From assembly GCA_003136795.1 (NCBI GenBank), contig PLDP01000149.1, positions 1 to 7,697 of the forward strand: a DNA stretch of 7,697 nt. The letters run 5' to 3'. The notes under the pieces are model-generated. The model was not told the DNA's origin. It saw only the letters and a program-made list of their open reading frames with translations, and did no database searches. This DNA is from Actinomycetota bacterium (GTDB lineage: Bacteria > Actinomycetota > Thermoleophilia > Gaiellales > Gaiellaceae). This document shows, in pieces, positions 1 to 5,872 of the stretch (positions within the stretch are counted from its first letter, which is position 1; the number at the start of each line of letters is the position of its first letter). The position numbers were made by a program, and so were the translations under genes.

Positions 1-1024
1 CCACCGTCGCGACCTGCGGGTCGGTGAAGATCGTTGCCGGCACCGCGCGGTGATCCGCCCGCACAGCGCGCCCGTCCATGTCGTAGGCGGCGATGCGCGC
101 GTGGTACTTGCCGACGTGCGTGAACGGCGCGATCCCGGTGACGTCGCCGAGCGCCCAGACGTTCTCCGCCGCGCGCATCCGCTCGTCGACCTCGATCCCG
201 CGGCGCGAGATCTCGAGCCCGAGCGGCTCGAGCCCGTCGACGTTCGGCTTGCGGCCGGTCGCGAGCAGCAGCCGGTCGTAGGGCACCTCGCTGCCGTCCG
301 CTAGTAACACAGTGTTACTAGTGACACTTTCGGCACGCGCGTTCAGGCGGATGTCGACGCCGTCCTCGCGCAGCGCCTCCTCGACGAGCGCCGCCGCGTC
401 GGGATCGACGCGGGAGAGCAGGCGCGCGTCGCTCTGGACGAGTGTCACCTGCGAGCCGACGCGCTGGAAGAACTGCGCGAGCTCGCAGCCGACCGGGCCG
501 CCGCCGAGCACGAGGAGCCGCTCGGGAACCTCGAGCGTCACGGTCGCCTCGACGTTCGTCCAGTAGTCGATCTGGTCGAGCCCTTCGATCGGCGGCACGA
601 CCGGTGACGAGCCGGTCGCGATCACCAGGCGGTCGTAGCGCAGCTCGTGCTCGCCAGCCTGCACGACTCCCGGTTCCGTCACGACGGCGTCACCGCGCAC
701 GAGTGCGGCGTTCTGCGAGTCGAGCCACTCGACCTGCGACGAGTCGTCACGCTCGGCGACGATGTCGCGCCACGCGAAGATCTTCTGCGGATCGACCCTG
801 CCGACCTCGACTGCGCCCTGCAAATGGCGCGCCGCTGCCGCGAGCTCCGGCGCCCGGAGCATCGTCTTCGTCGGCATGCACGCGTAGTAGGAGCACTCGC
901 CGCCGACGAGCCGCCGCTCGACAACGGTCACCTTCGTCTCGTGGTCGAGCCGGCGGAGGGCGCCGACGAAATGCTCGCCGGACGACCCTCCACCGAGAAC
1001 GACAACATGCTCGTTAGGCGAGAT
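1..1024 (-). CDS. FAD/NAD(P)-dependent disulfide oxidoreductase, class I (lipoamide dehydrogenase / mercuric reductase-like), C-terminus outside window
   Basis: The frame is open from a TGA at 1036-1034 to the left edge, giving 341 residues. It has the family's domain order: FAD-binding GGGSSGE (11-17), redox-active GGECSYYAC (C44 and C49, the CxxxxC pair), ATG (136-138), NAD(P)-binding GGGPVGCE (174-181), LLLATGRKPNV (252-262) and the second FAD motif ALGDVTG (291-297). The end, VPATIFTDPQVATV, is the entry to the C-terminal dimerisation domain, which lies outside, so the His-Glu dyad and any MerA-type C-terminal cysteines cannot be judged. There is no N-terminal heavy-metal domain. The enzyme would be a cytosolic flavoprotein moving electrons from NAD(P)H to a disulfide or similar acceptor; the substrate is unknown. 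No ATG/GTG/TTG lies between the TGA and the FAD motif. ATC at 1024 is preceded by GAAGG with 6 nt spacing and would overlap the upstream binding-protein stop by 11 nt, so I used it. Class is near certain, start is not. Confidence 0.9.
   Translation of the reverse strand, partial: MSPNEHVVVLGGGSSGEHFVGALRRLDHETKVTVVERRLVGGECSYYACMPTKTMLRAPELAAAARHLQGAVEVGRVDPQKIFAWRDIVAERDDSSQVEWLDSQNAALVRGDAVVTEPGVVQAGEHELRYDRLVIATGSSPVVPPIEGLDQIDYWTNVEATVTLEVPERLLVLGGGPVGCELAQFFQRVGSQVTLVQSDARLLSRVDPDAAALVEEALREDGVDIRLNARAESVTSNTVLLADGSEVPYDRLLLATGRKPNVDGLEPLGLEISRRGIEVDERMRAAENVWALGDVTGIAPFTHVGKYHARIAAYDMDGRAVRADHRAVPATIFTDPQVATV
301..327. repeat. AT-rich nested palindrome inside the oxidoreductase gene
   Basis: CTAGTAACAC at 301-310 and GTGTTACTAG at 312-321 are perfect 10-bp inverted arms around a single A. 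A second palindrome overlaps it: AGTGTTACT (311-319) abuts AGTGACACT (319-327, sharing the T), and each 9-mer is itself nearly palindromic. On the coding strand the block is in frame and encodes SVTSNTVLL (residues 233-241) with AGT, ACT, TTA and CTA codons that are rare elsewhere in the window. It sits in what should be a beta-hairpin of the NAD domain, and the protein is not obviously longer than family members there. It could be a small repeat element, a protein-binding site or chance. Confidence 0.6.
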
Positions 1025-1949
1025 GGTTCGCCTTCAGGAAGGTCTTCGCGACCTTCGCTGCGCTCTGCTTGTCGACTTCGACTGCCTTGTTCATCGCGAC
1101 GATCGCGTCCTGTGTCAGCGTCGCCGACACCGCGTTGACCGTGCTCGTGAACTTCGAGCCCAGCGCGTTCGCGACGGTCGTCTTGACGATCGGTGCGACG
1201 TTCTGGAACCCGGTCACGTGCTTCGGATCGGCGAGGACCGTGTACTTCGAGCCCTTGCCGAGCGGCGGGTCGGTCGAGAACACGTCGGCCGCCAGCACCG
1301 TGCCGGCGTCCAGTGCCGCGTACGCCGAGATCCCCGCGAGCGGCAGGAACGACGCGTTGGTGATCCCGTACTGCTTCGTGTAGCCGACGAAGCAGGTGTT
1401 GCGGGTCTTGCACTCCGGGAAGCCGCCGAACTTGAAGCTGCCGACCTTCTTCAGGTCGGCGATCGACTTCAGCCCGTACTTCGCCGCCGTCGCGTTTGTG
1501 ACCGCGACCACGTCGGTGTCGTAGAACGGCGTCGGCTTGAGGACCGTGTAGCCCTTCGCTCCCTCGAGCTTCTTCGCGAGGAGGTACGTGGCGTTTCCAG
1601 TCTTCGCCGACAGCGTGTGATGGAAGACGTCCTGCACGATCACACCCGTGTACTCGGGATAGAAGTTGATCTTCCCGCTCGTCAGGGACGTCTGGATCAG
1701 CTCGGTGGAACCGATGTTCTCCTTGTAGGAGACCTGGAACCCCTTCGCCTGGAGCGCTTGCTTGTAGAGCTCGCCGAGGATGAACTCCTCGGGGAAGTTC
1801 TTCGTCCCGATGATGACCGTCGGGCCTGCCGTCGAGGATGCGTGCGCCGGCCGCGCGAAGACGGCCGCGAACAAGCCAATGACAATCGCGACCCCGAGGG
1901 AAATCGCGAACGCCGCCTTGGCGGCTCGCCTCGTATGCTTGCGGATCAC
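1014..1949 (-). CDS. opuCC: Osmoprotectant/quaternary-amine ABC transporter, substrate-binding protein (OpuAC/ProX family)
   Basis: This 311-residue protein captures the ligand outside the membrane for the adjacent permeases. The N-terminus is a Sec signal: basic RKHTRRAAK (3-11), a hydrophobic run (12-31) and a probable signal-peptidase I site after AHA (35-37). No lipobox cysteine is present. The mature part has family hallmarks: GTKNFPEEFILGELY (48-62), YPEYTG (97-102), and GGFPECKTRNTCFVGY (175-190), whose C180/C186 could form a disulfide as in many actinobacterial relatives. GTG at 1949 is preceded by AAGGAG with 5 nt spacing and overlaps the permease TGA as GTGA, so the start is firm. 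It is the fourth transporter gene in the row, and its stop lies at the probable start of the oxidoreductase. Choline, glycine betaine, proline betaine, carnitine or another betaine are possible ligands; the sequence alone does not decide. The symbol is a family label. Confidence 0.92.
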   Translation of the reverse strand: MIRKHTRRAAKAAFAISLGVAIVIGLFAAVFARPAHASSTAGPTVIIGTKNFPEEFILGELYKQALQAKGFQVSYKENIGSTELIQTSLTSGKINFYPEYTGVIVQDVFHHTLSAKTGNATYLLAKKLEGAKGYTVLKPTPFYDTDVVAVTNATAAKYGLKSIADLKKVGSFKFGGFPECKTRNTCFVGYTKQYGITNASFLPLAGISAYAALDAGTVLAADVFSTDPPLGKGSKYTVLADPKHVTGFQNVAPIVKTTVANALGSKFTSTVNAVSATLTQDAIVAMNKAVEVDKQSAAKVAKTFLKANHLA

Positions 1950-2653
1950 TGTTGCTCCTTTCGGGTTTGGTCGCCGATTACGCTAGTACCCCGAAGCCCC
2001 CTGGGCGTTACGCTGATCTGGAATCCAGCTAGGGCAACGAAGACGAAGGCGGACAGCGCCATCACGCAGAGGGAGGCGCCGAGCACGCCGGAAAGCCGGT
2101 AACTCGCCTGGTTGACGATCACGTCGCCGAGGCCGCCGCCGCCCGCGATTGCGGCGATCGGCGCGGTCGCCACGATCGTGACCGCCGAGATGCGGATTCC
2201 CGTGAAGAGCAGTGGAATCGCAAGCGGGAGCTCGATGCGGCGCAGGATCTGCCAGCCGGTCATGCCCATCCCGCGCGCCGATTCGACGACGTCCTTGTCG
2301 ACGCGGTCGACGCTGTCGTAGCTATTCGTGAGGATCGGCCCGGTGCCGAGCACCGCGAGCGCGACCATGTTGTTCACGAAGCCGATCCCGAGCAGCGTCA
2401 GGAACGCCGCGATCAGGACGAGGCTGGGGAGAGCGCGGCCGACGATCGACCCCGCGATCGCGACGCCGGAACCTCGGTGGAAATGGCCGAGGACGATCCC
2501 GAGCGGGAGTGCCACCGCGAGCGCGATCCCGAGCGCGGCGCCCGACAGCTCGAGCTGCTCGAGCGCCTTCTGCGCGAGGAAGCCGGGATTAGCGCCGATG
2601 AAGCGCAGCGCATCGACGAACGTGTGCAGGTTGGCGGCGTCCGCGAGCATCAT
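1946..2653 (-). CDS. opuCD: Osmoprotectant ABC transporter, permease subunit (second permease)
   Basis: A 235-residue inner-membrane protein of the BPD-type permease family (OpuCB/OpuCD, ProW). Hydrophobic helices appear at about 36-56, 66-92, 94-108, 148-172 and 188-213. The cytoplasmic EAA loop that docks on the ATPase is DVVESARGMGMTGWQILRRI followed by ELPLAIP (121-147), with the conserved Gly and LPxxxP. The glycine-rich segment AIAGGGGLGDVIV (168-180) is typical of this subfamily. ATG at 2653 overlaps the previous permease's TGA (ATGA), implying translational coupling; a second ATG follows at 2650. The tail, GDQTRKEQQ, carries the Shine-Dalgarno of the binding-protein gene. It would form a heterodimeric channel with the neighbouring permease. 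The frame stays open far upstream, but that extension is out-of-frame sequence of the other permease and ATPase. The symbol is a family label. Confidence 0.92.
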   Translation of the reverse strand: MMLADAANLHTFVDALRFIGANPGFLAQKALEQLELSGAALGIALAVALPLGIVLGHFHRGSGVAIAGSIVGRALPSLVLIAAFLTLLGIGFVNNMVALAVLGTGPILTNSYDSVDRVDKDVVESARGMGMTGWQILRRIELPLAIPLLFTGIRISAVTIVATAPIAAIAGGGGLGDVIVNQASYRLSGVLGASLCVMALSAFVFVALAGFQISVTPRGLRGTSVIGDQTRKEQQ

Positions 2654-3282
2654 GCGAGCCCCGTCACCGCCCACGGCGCGAGCGCCCGGCGCAGCGCGAC
2701 GAGCAAGAGGTCGCAGCTGATCGCAAACGCGATCGCGAGCCCGCCCGCCGAGTAGATCTCGGTCTTGAACGGCGTCGGCTCCTTCAGTGCGAGGACGATC
2801 GGGTAGCCGAGCCCGTCGGGGAGCAGGAACGCCGCGATCGTCGCGATCGCGACCGTCGAGACGACCGCGACGCGCAGGCCGCCGACGATCGCCGGAATCG
2901 CGAGCGGCAGCTCGACGCGCAGCAACACCTGCAGCCGGGTCAAGCCCATGCCCTGGGCGGCTTCGAGCACCTCGTCCGGCGTGCTGTGCAGCCCCGCCAT
3001 GATGTTCGGGAACAGGATCACGAGCGTGTACGACACGAGCGCGATCTCGACCGTCGTCCACGTGAGGCCGCTGAACGGGATGAGCAGCTGGAAGAGCGCG
3101 AGGCTCGGGATCGTGTAGAGCAGCGCGGAGACCACGCCGACCGGATGCTCGAGCCGCCCGTAGCGGTGCGCGAGCAGCGCGAGCGGGAACGCGATCGCGA
3201 ACCCGATCACGACCGCGATCGCGGTGAGCTCGACGTGCTGCACGAGCGCGGGCTGCAGCGTGTCGCCCCAGTGGTCTCGCAC
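2650..3282 (-). CDS. opuCB: Osmoprotectant ABC transporter, permease subunit (first permease)
   Basis: From GTG at 3282 this is a 210-residue BPD-type permease with membrane helices at about 19-39, 49-71, 78-97, 129-155 and 178-198. Its EAA loop is EVLEAAQGMGLTRLQVLLRV followed by ELPLAIP (104-130). TLQPALVQHVELT before helix 1 and the YTIPSLALFQLLIP segment are typical of OpuCB/ProW-type proteins. It lies between the ATPase and second permease genes, and its TGA overlaps the next ATG. The start is doubtful. The frame continues upstream to a TGA at 3381-3379 with protein-like sequence (VIPNFGQGSACV, then FCWDW) that resembles N-termini I associate with actinobacterial homologues, yet contains no ATG/GTG/TTG/CTG. 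Candidates are GTA at 3363, behind AGGAG, and ATC at 3345. GTG 3282 is the first canonical codon and keeps every helix, so it is given as the conservative start. The symbol is a family label. Confidence 0.9.
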   Translation of the reverse strand: MRDHWGDTLQPALVQHVELTAIAVVIGFAIAFPLALLAHRYGRLEHPVGVVSALLYTIPSLALFQLLIPFSGLTWTTVEIALVSYTLVILFPNIMAGLHSTPDEVLEAAQGMGLTRLQVLLRVELPLAIPAIVGGLRVAVVSTVAIATIAAFLLPDGLGYPIVLALKEPTPFKTEIYSAGGLAIAFAISCDLLLVALRRALAPWAVTGLA

Positions 3283-3359
3283 CCAGTCCCAGCAGAACGT
3301 GTGGTTGCCGGTGACACAGGCGCTGCCCTGGCCGAAGTTCGGGATGACAGGGTGGCTGC

Positions 3360-4310
3360 CTACAGCAACTCTCCTGCGTCACGGAGGTGGAAGACGCCGA
3401 GCACCCGGTCGCCGTCGACGACCACCAGTTGCTCGTCGCCGGTCTCGAGCATGAGTGACACAGCGTTGCGGACGGTCGTGTCGGGAGAAACTCGCGAGCC
3501 TGGTTCGCTCTGGGAACCAGGTTCGAGCGTGACGTCTCGAAGTGTGCGCAGCGCGAGCCGCCGCAGCGCGCGGTCCTCGCCGACGAACTGCGCGACGAAG
3601 TCGTCGGCGGGATGCGCGAGGATGGCGTCAGGCGTGTCGTACTGCGCGAGCACGCCGCCTTCGCGGAGGATCGCGATGCGGTCACCCATCTGAATCGCCT
3701 CGTCGACGTCATGCGTGACGAAGATCACCGTCTTGCCGACCTCACGATGGAGCCGTCGCAGCTCGGTCTGCAGGCGGAAGCGGGTGATCGGGTCGAGCGC
3801 GCCGAACGGCTCGTCCATCAGGAGCAGGGGCGGATCCGCCGCGAGCGCGCGCGCGAGGCCGACGCGCTGCCGCTGGCCGCCCGAGAGCTGCGCGGGATAG
3901 CGCTCCGCGTCGCGGGCTTCGAGCCCGACGAGCTCGAGCAGCTCGACCGTGCGCTCGGCGGTCTGCCGCTTCGGCCAGCCGAGCAGTCGCGGGACGGTCG
4001 CGATGTTCTCGCCGACCGTCTGGTGCGGGAAGAGGCCGATCTGCTGGATCACGTAGCCGATCCCGCGCCGCAGCTCGGTGAGCGGCAGGTCGCGGACGCT
4101 GCGCCCGTCGATCCGGATGTCGCCCGAGTCGAAGGGGATCAGCCGGTTGACCATCTTGAGCGCGGTCGTCTTGCCGCCGCCCGACGGGCCGACGAGCACG
4201 CAGAACGTGCCGGCCGGGATCTCCAGCGAGAGATCGTCGAGCGCTGGCGCATCGCGCCCGGCATAGCGCTTGGTGACGTGGTCGAAGACGATCTCCGCCG
4301 CTGCGCTCAT
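3360..4310 (-). CDS. opuCA: Osmoprotectant ABC transporter, ATP-binding subunit with single CBS domain (ProV/OpuCA family)
   Basis: A 316-residue cytoplasmic ATPase that powers the betaine importer. All ABC motifs are intact: Walker A GPSGGGKTT (41-49), Q-loop in VIQQIGLFPH (87-96), signature LSGGQRQ (142-148), Walker B LLLMDEPF (162-169), D-loop ALD and the H-loop His200. PFGALDPITRFRLQ and DDFVAQFVGEDRALRRLA are characteristic of ProV/OpuCA rather than other ABC importers. After the ABC domain there is one CBS repeat (about 256-316). ProV-type enzymes usually carry two, where CBS modules sense ionic strength or nucleotides. Between the first CBS strand and VSPDTTV lies EPGSQSEPGS, encoded by a nested palindrome. 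ATG at 4310 has GGAG upstream (5 nt spacing). It is the first transporter gene, 64 nt after the MFS gene, with the permease following closely. The symbol is a family label. Confidence 0.95.
   Translation of the reverse strand: MSAAAEIVFDHVTKRYAGRDAPALDDLSLEIPAGTFCVLVGPSGGGKTTALKMVNRLIPFDSGDIRIDGRSVRDLPLTELRRGIGYVIQQIGLFPHQTVGENIATVPRLLGWPKRQTAERTVELLELVGLEARDAERYPAQLSGGQRQRVGLARALAADPPLLLMDEPFGALDPITRFRLQTELRRLHREVGKTVIFVTHDVDEAIQMGDRIAILREGGVLAQYDTPDAILAHPADDFVAQFVGEDRALRRLALRTLRDVTLEPGSQSEPGSRVSPDTTVRNAVSLMLETGDEQLVVVDGDRVLGVFHLRDAGELL
3495..3525. repeat. Nested palindrome coding a duplicated EPGS in the ATPase CBS domain
   Basis: Arms CGAGCCTGGTTC (3495-3506) and GAACCAGGTTCG (3514-3525) pair at 11 of 12 positions around a 7-nt spacer. 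Each arm is itself an odd palindrome, GAACC-W-GGTTC (one copy with a mismatch). On the coding strand it is in frame and yields EPGSQSEPGS (ATPase residues 263-272) in a surface-loop position of the CBS domain. The 10-mer CCTGGTTCGC of this unit recurs once in the intergenic gap at 4347-4356. A small in-frame repeat element is the most interesting reading; a simple tandem duplication is another. Confidence 0.6.
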
Positions 4311-4322
4311 ACCCGCTCCGGC

Positions 4323-4337
4323 GCCGGCAAAGCCGGC
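4323..4337 (-). other. GC-rich hairpin between the MFS and ATPase genes
   Basis: GCCGGC, a 3-nt loop (TTT on the minus strand), then GCCGGC, about 12 nt before the ATPase ATG and just upstream of its GGAG ribosome-binding site. No U-tract follows, so it is a poor Rho-independent terminator. It could damp read-through from the MFS gene, affect ATPase translation, or be incidental in GC-rich sequence. Confidence 0.35.
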
Positions 4338-4374
4338 ACCTGCGCTCCTGGTTCGCCTCCGTCAAGCCTACGGC

Positions 4375-5751
4375 TCATGCGTGGGCTCTGTTCGTGATCC
4401 CGGCGACCCCGATCACGCCGCCCGCGAGGACGAGCGCCGCGGTGATCCACATCGCGAGGTGGAAGCCTGCGACGTCGAGCCGGTTCTGCGGCCCGGCGAT
4501 CGCGGCGCCGACGACGGCGATGCCGAGCAGGCCGGCAACACGCGCGACGGCGTTGTTGGCGCCGCTCGCGATGCCGGCGTCGTGCTCGCCCGCGTCGGCG
4601 AGCACCGTCGATGTGAGCGGCGCGACGATCATCGAGAGGCCGACCGAGAAGAGGAGCAACACGGGCAGGAGCTCCCACGCGTACGAGAACCCGGGCTCGA
4701 GCCGCACCGCGCCGATGAGCGCGAGCCCGGCCACGAACGGGCCGAGGCCCATGAACCAGCGGGGGCCGTAGCGCATTGACAGTCGCCCGACGCGCGGCGA
4801 CAGGACGAACATGACGACGGTGATGGGCAGGAGAGCCAAGCCGCTTCGGAGGGCGGTGTACCCGGCCAACTGCTGCAGGAACAAGACGAGGAAGAACGTA
4901 AGCGTCGAGAGCCCGGCATACACGGCCAGCGTCTCGAGGTTCGCGAAGGAGAAGTTCCGACGGGAGAAGAGCTGCAGCGGCAGCATCGGCTGGGCTGTCC
5001 GGGTCTCCCAGAGCACGAAGAGCCCGAAGAGGACGAGGCCGCCGACGAGCGAGGCGAGGATCAGCGGATCGCCCCAGCCGCGTTTCGGCTCTTCGATGAG
5101 CGCGAACACGGGACCGCCGAGACCGAGCACGCAGAGCACTCCACCGAGAACGTCGACGCGCGCCCGTTCGTTCCCGCTGGCACGCGGAGGGACCGCATAG
5201 ACGACGAGCGCGGCGGTGACGATCGCGAACGGCACATTGATCAAGAACACCCAGCGCCAGTTCGCATTCGTCACGAGCCAACCGCCGACGAGCGGGCCGA
5301 TCACGAACGCGATTCCGGTCCACGCCGTCCAGGCTCCGATCGCCGCGCCGCGTTCCTCACCCTTGAATGTGGTCGCGATCACCGCAAGCCCGGCCGGTGT
5401 GAGGACTGCGCCGAGCACGCCCTGGAGGCCGCGCGCCAGGATCAGTGTCGTCCCGTCCGGCGCGGCGGCACAGAGCACCGAGGTGATGCCGAAGCCGATG
5501 ATCCCGAGCAGGAAGAGGCGCCGGGCTCCGAAGAGGTCGCCGAGCGAGCCGCCGACGAGGAGCAGGGAGCCGAGCGTGAGCAGGTACGCGTCCACGACCC
5601 ACTGCTGCAGCGCGAGCCCGCCGCCGAGATCGCGCTGGATCGCCGGCAGCGCCACGTTCACGACCGTCGAGTCGATGAACACGATGATCGATCCCAGGAT
5701 GCAGGCGACGAGTACCAGCCGGTTGCGAGGCGTCCGCTCCAGGTGTTCGAT
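4375..5751 (-). CDS. Major facilitator superfamily exporter, DHA2-like (probable 14-TM drug:H+ antiporter)
   Basis: An integral membrane transporter of about 458 residues (435 from the first GTG at 5682; numbering here is from that GTG). Motifs match proton-driven drug exporters: FIDSTVVNVALPAIQ in helix 1 (the D1 motif), motif A GGSLGDLFGARR (44-55), LQGVLGAVLTPAG (87-98), antiporter motif C around IAFVIGPLVGGWL (124-136), and NWRWVFLINVPFA (141-153), typical of the 14-helix family. Hydrophobic helices continue to the C-terminal NRAHA. The substrate is unknown. GTG 5682 would cut helix 1 in half. The in-frame upstream part ERTPRNRLVLVACILGSIIV supplies the missing half and a basic cytoplasmic N-terminus, but has no ATG/GTG/TTG; ATC at 5751 and CTG at 5742 remain, neither with a good Shine-Dalgarno. 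The gene lies upstream of and co-oriented with the osmoprotectant operon. Function is confident at family level, the start is not. Confidence 0.88.
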   Translation of the reverse strand: MEHLERTPRNRLVLVACILGSIIVFIDSTVVNVALPAIQRDLGGGLALQQWVVDAYLLTLGSLLLVGGSLGDLFGARRLFLLGIIGFGITSVLCAAAPDGTTLILARGLQGVLGAVLTPAGLAVIATTFKGEERGAAIGAWTAWTGIAFVIGPLVGGWLVTNANWRWVFLINVPFAIVTAALVVYAVPPRASGNERARVDVLGGVLCVLGLGGPVFALIEEPKRGWGDPLILASLVGGLVLFGLFVLWETRTAQPMLPLQLFSRRNFSFANLETLAVYAGLSTLTFFLVLFLQQLAGYTALRSGLALLPITVVMFVLSPRVGRLSMRYGPRWFMGLGPFVAGLALIGAVRLEPGFSYAWELLPVLLLFSVGLSMIVAPLTSTVLADAGEHDAGIASGANNAVARVAGLLGIAVVGAAIAGPQNRLDVAGFHLAMWITAALVLAGGVIGVAGITNRAHA

Positions 5752-5776
5752 ACTCGCAGACCGAAGGAGGGTGGCG

Positions 5777-5872
5777 ATGGAATTTCAGATCGTGAAGCTC
5801 GAGGACGTGGACGACTGGCTTGGTGACTACCCCGGCGAGATGCGCGGGATCACCAAGCGCGAGGCGGACTAG
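5777..5872 (+). CDS. 31-residue ORF, probable 5' remnant of a truncated gene
   Basis: This is the only credible plus-strand gene. AAGGAGG at 5764-5770, a full match to the anti-Shine-Dalgarno, precedes ATG by 6 nt. The peptide is acidic (MEFQIVKLEDVDDWLGDYPG, then EMRGITKREAD), with no membrane segment or signal. It reads like the beginning of a larger soluble protein; the DDWLGDYPGEMR stretch reminds me of small cupin-type proteins, but I cannot establish that. It ends in TAG at 5870-5872, sharing CTAG with the hipA stop on the other strand, and nothing after the stop continues the protein. The simplest inference is that the rest was lost when the hipBA segment arrived. A genuine small protein is the alternative. 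It diverges from the MFS gene over a very short gap, so the two may once have shared a promoter region. Confidence 0.5.
   Translation: MEFQIVKLEDVDDWLGDYPGEMRGITKREAD

Noticed and set aside
928..1413. 161-codon minus-strand frame spanning the binding-protein/oxidoreductase junction
   Set aside because: It is a shifted frame across two genes with clear family motifs.
1974..2016. Direct repeat TTACGCT near the end of the second permease
   Set aside because: Seven bases in a weakly constrained C-terminal tail, with no inverted symmetry or other supporting context.
1023..2102. Long open frame on the plus strand opposite the binding protein and second permease
   Set aside because: Its Arg/Asp/Glu/Leu-rich product is typical of antisense shadows in GC-rich DNA, and the minus strand encodes clear transporter genes here.
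2838..3240. Many GCGATCGC-like palindromes in the permease genes
   Set aside because: They arise from repeated Ile-Ala codons (ATC GCG) in membrane helices and are expected in GC-rich sequence.
442..3461. Recurring GTGACAC/GTGTCAC heptamer (321, 442, 3311, 3455)
   Set aside because: Four occurrences exceed a rough expectation of about one, but outside 301-327 they are solitary, inside coding sequence and without shared context.
2654..3712. Upstream continuation of the second permease frame, giving an apparent 588-residue protein
   Set aside because: The extra part is out-of-frame first permease and ATPase sequence; the ATGA overlap at 2653 gives the right length.
5683..5776. Possible promoters in the gap between the MFS gene and the 31-residue ORF
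   Set aside because: TTGCGA at 5723-5728 has no convincing -10 at a proper distance, and the minus strand shows none either.
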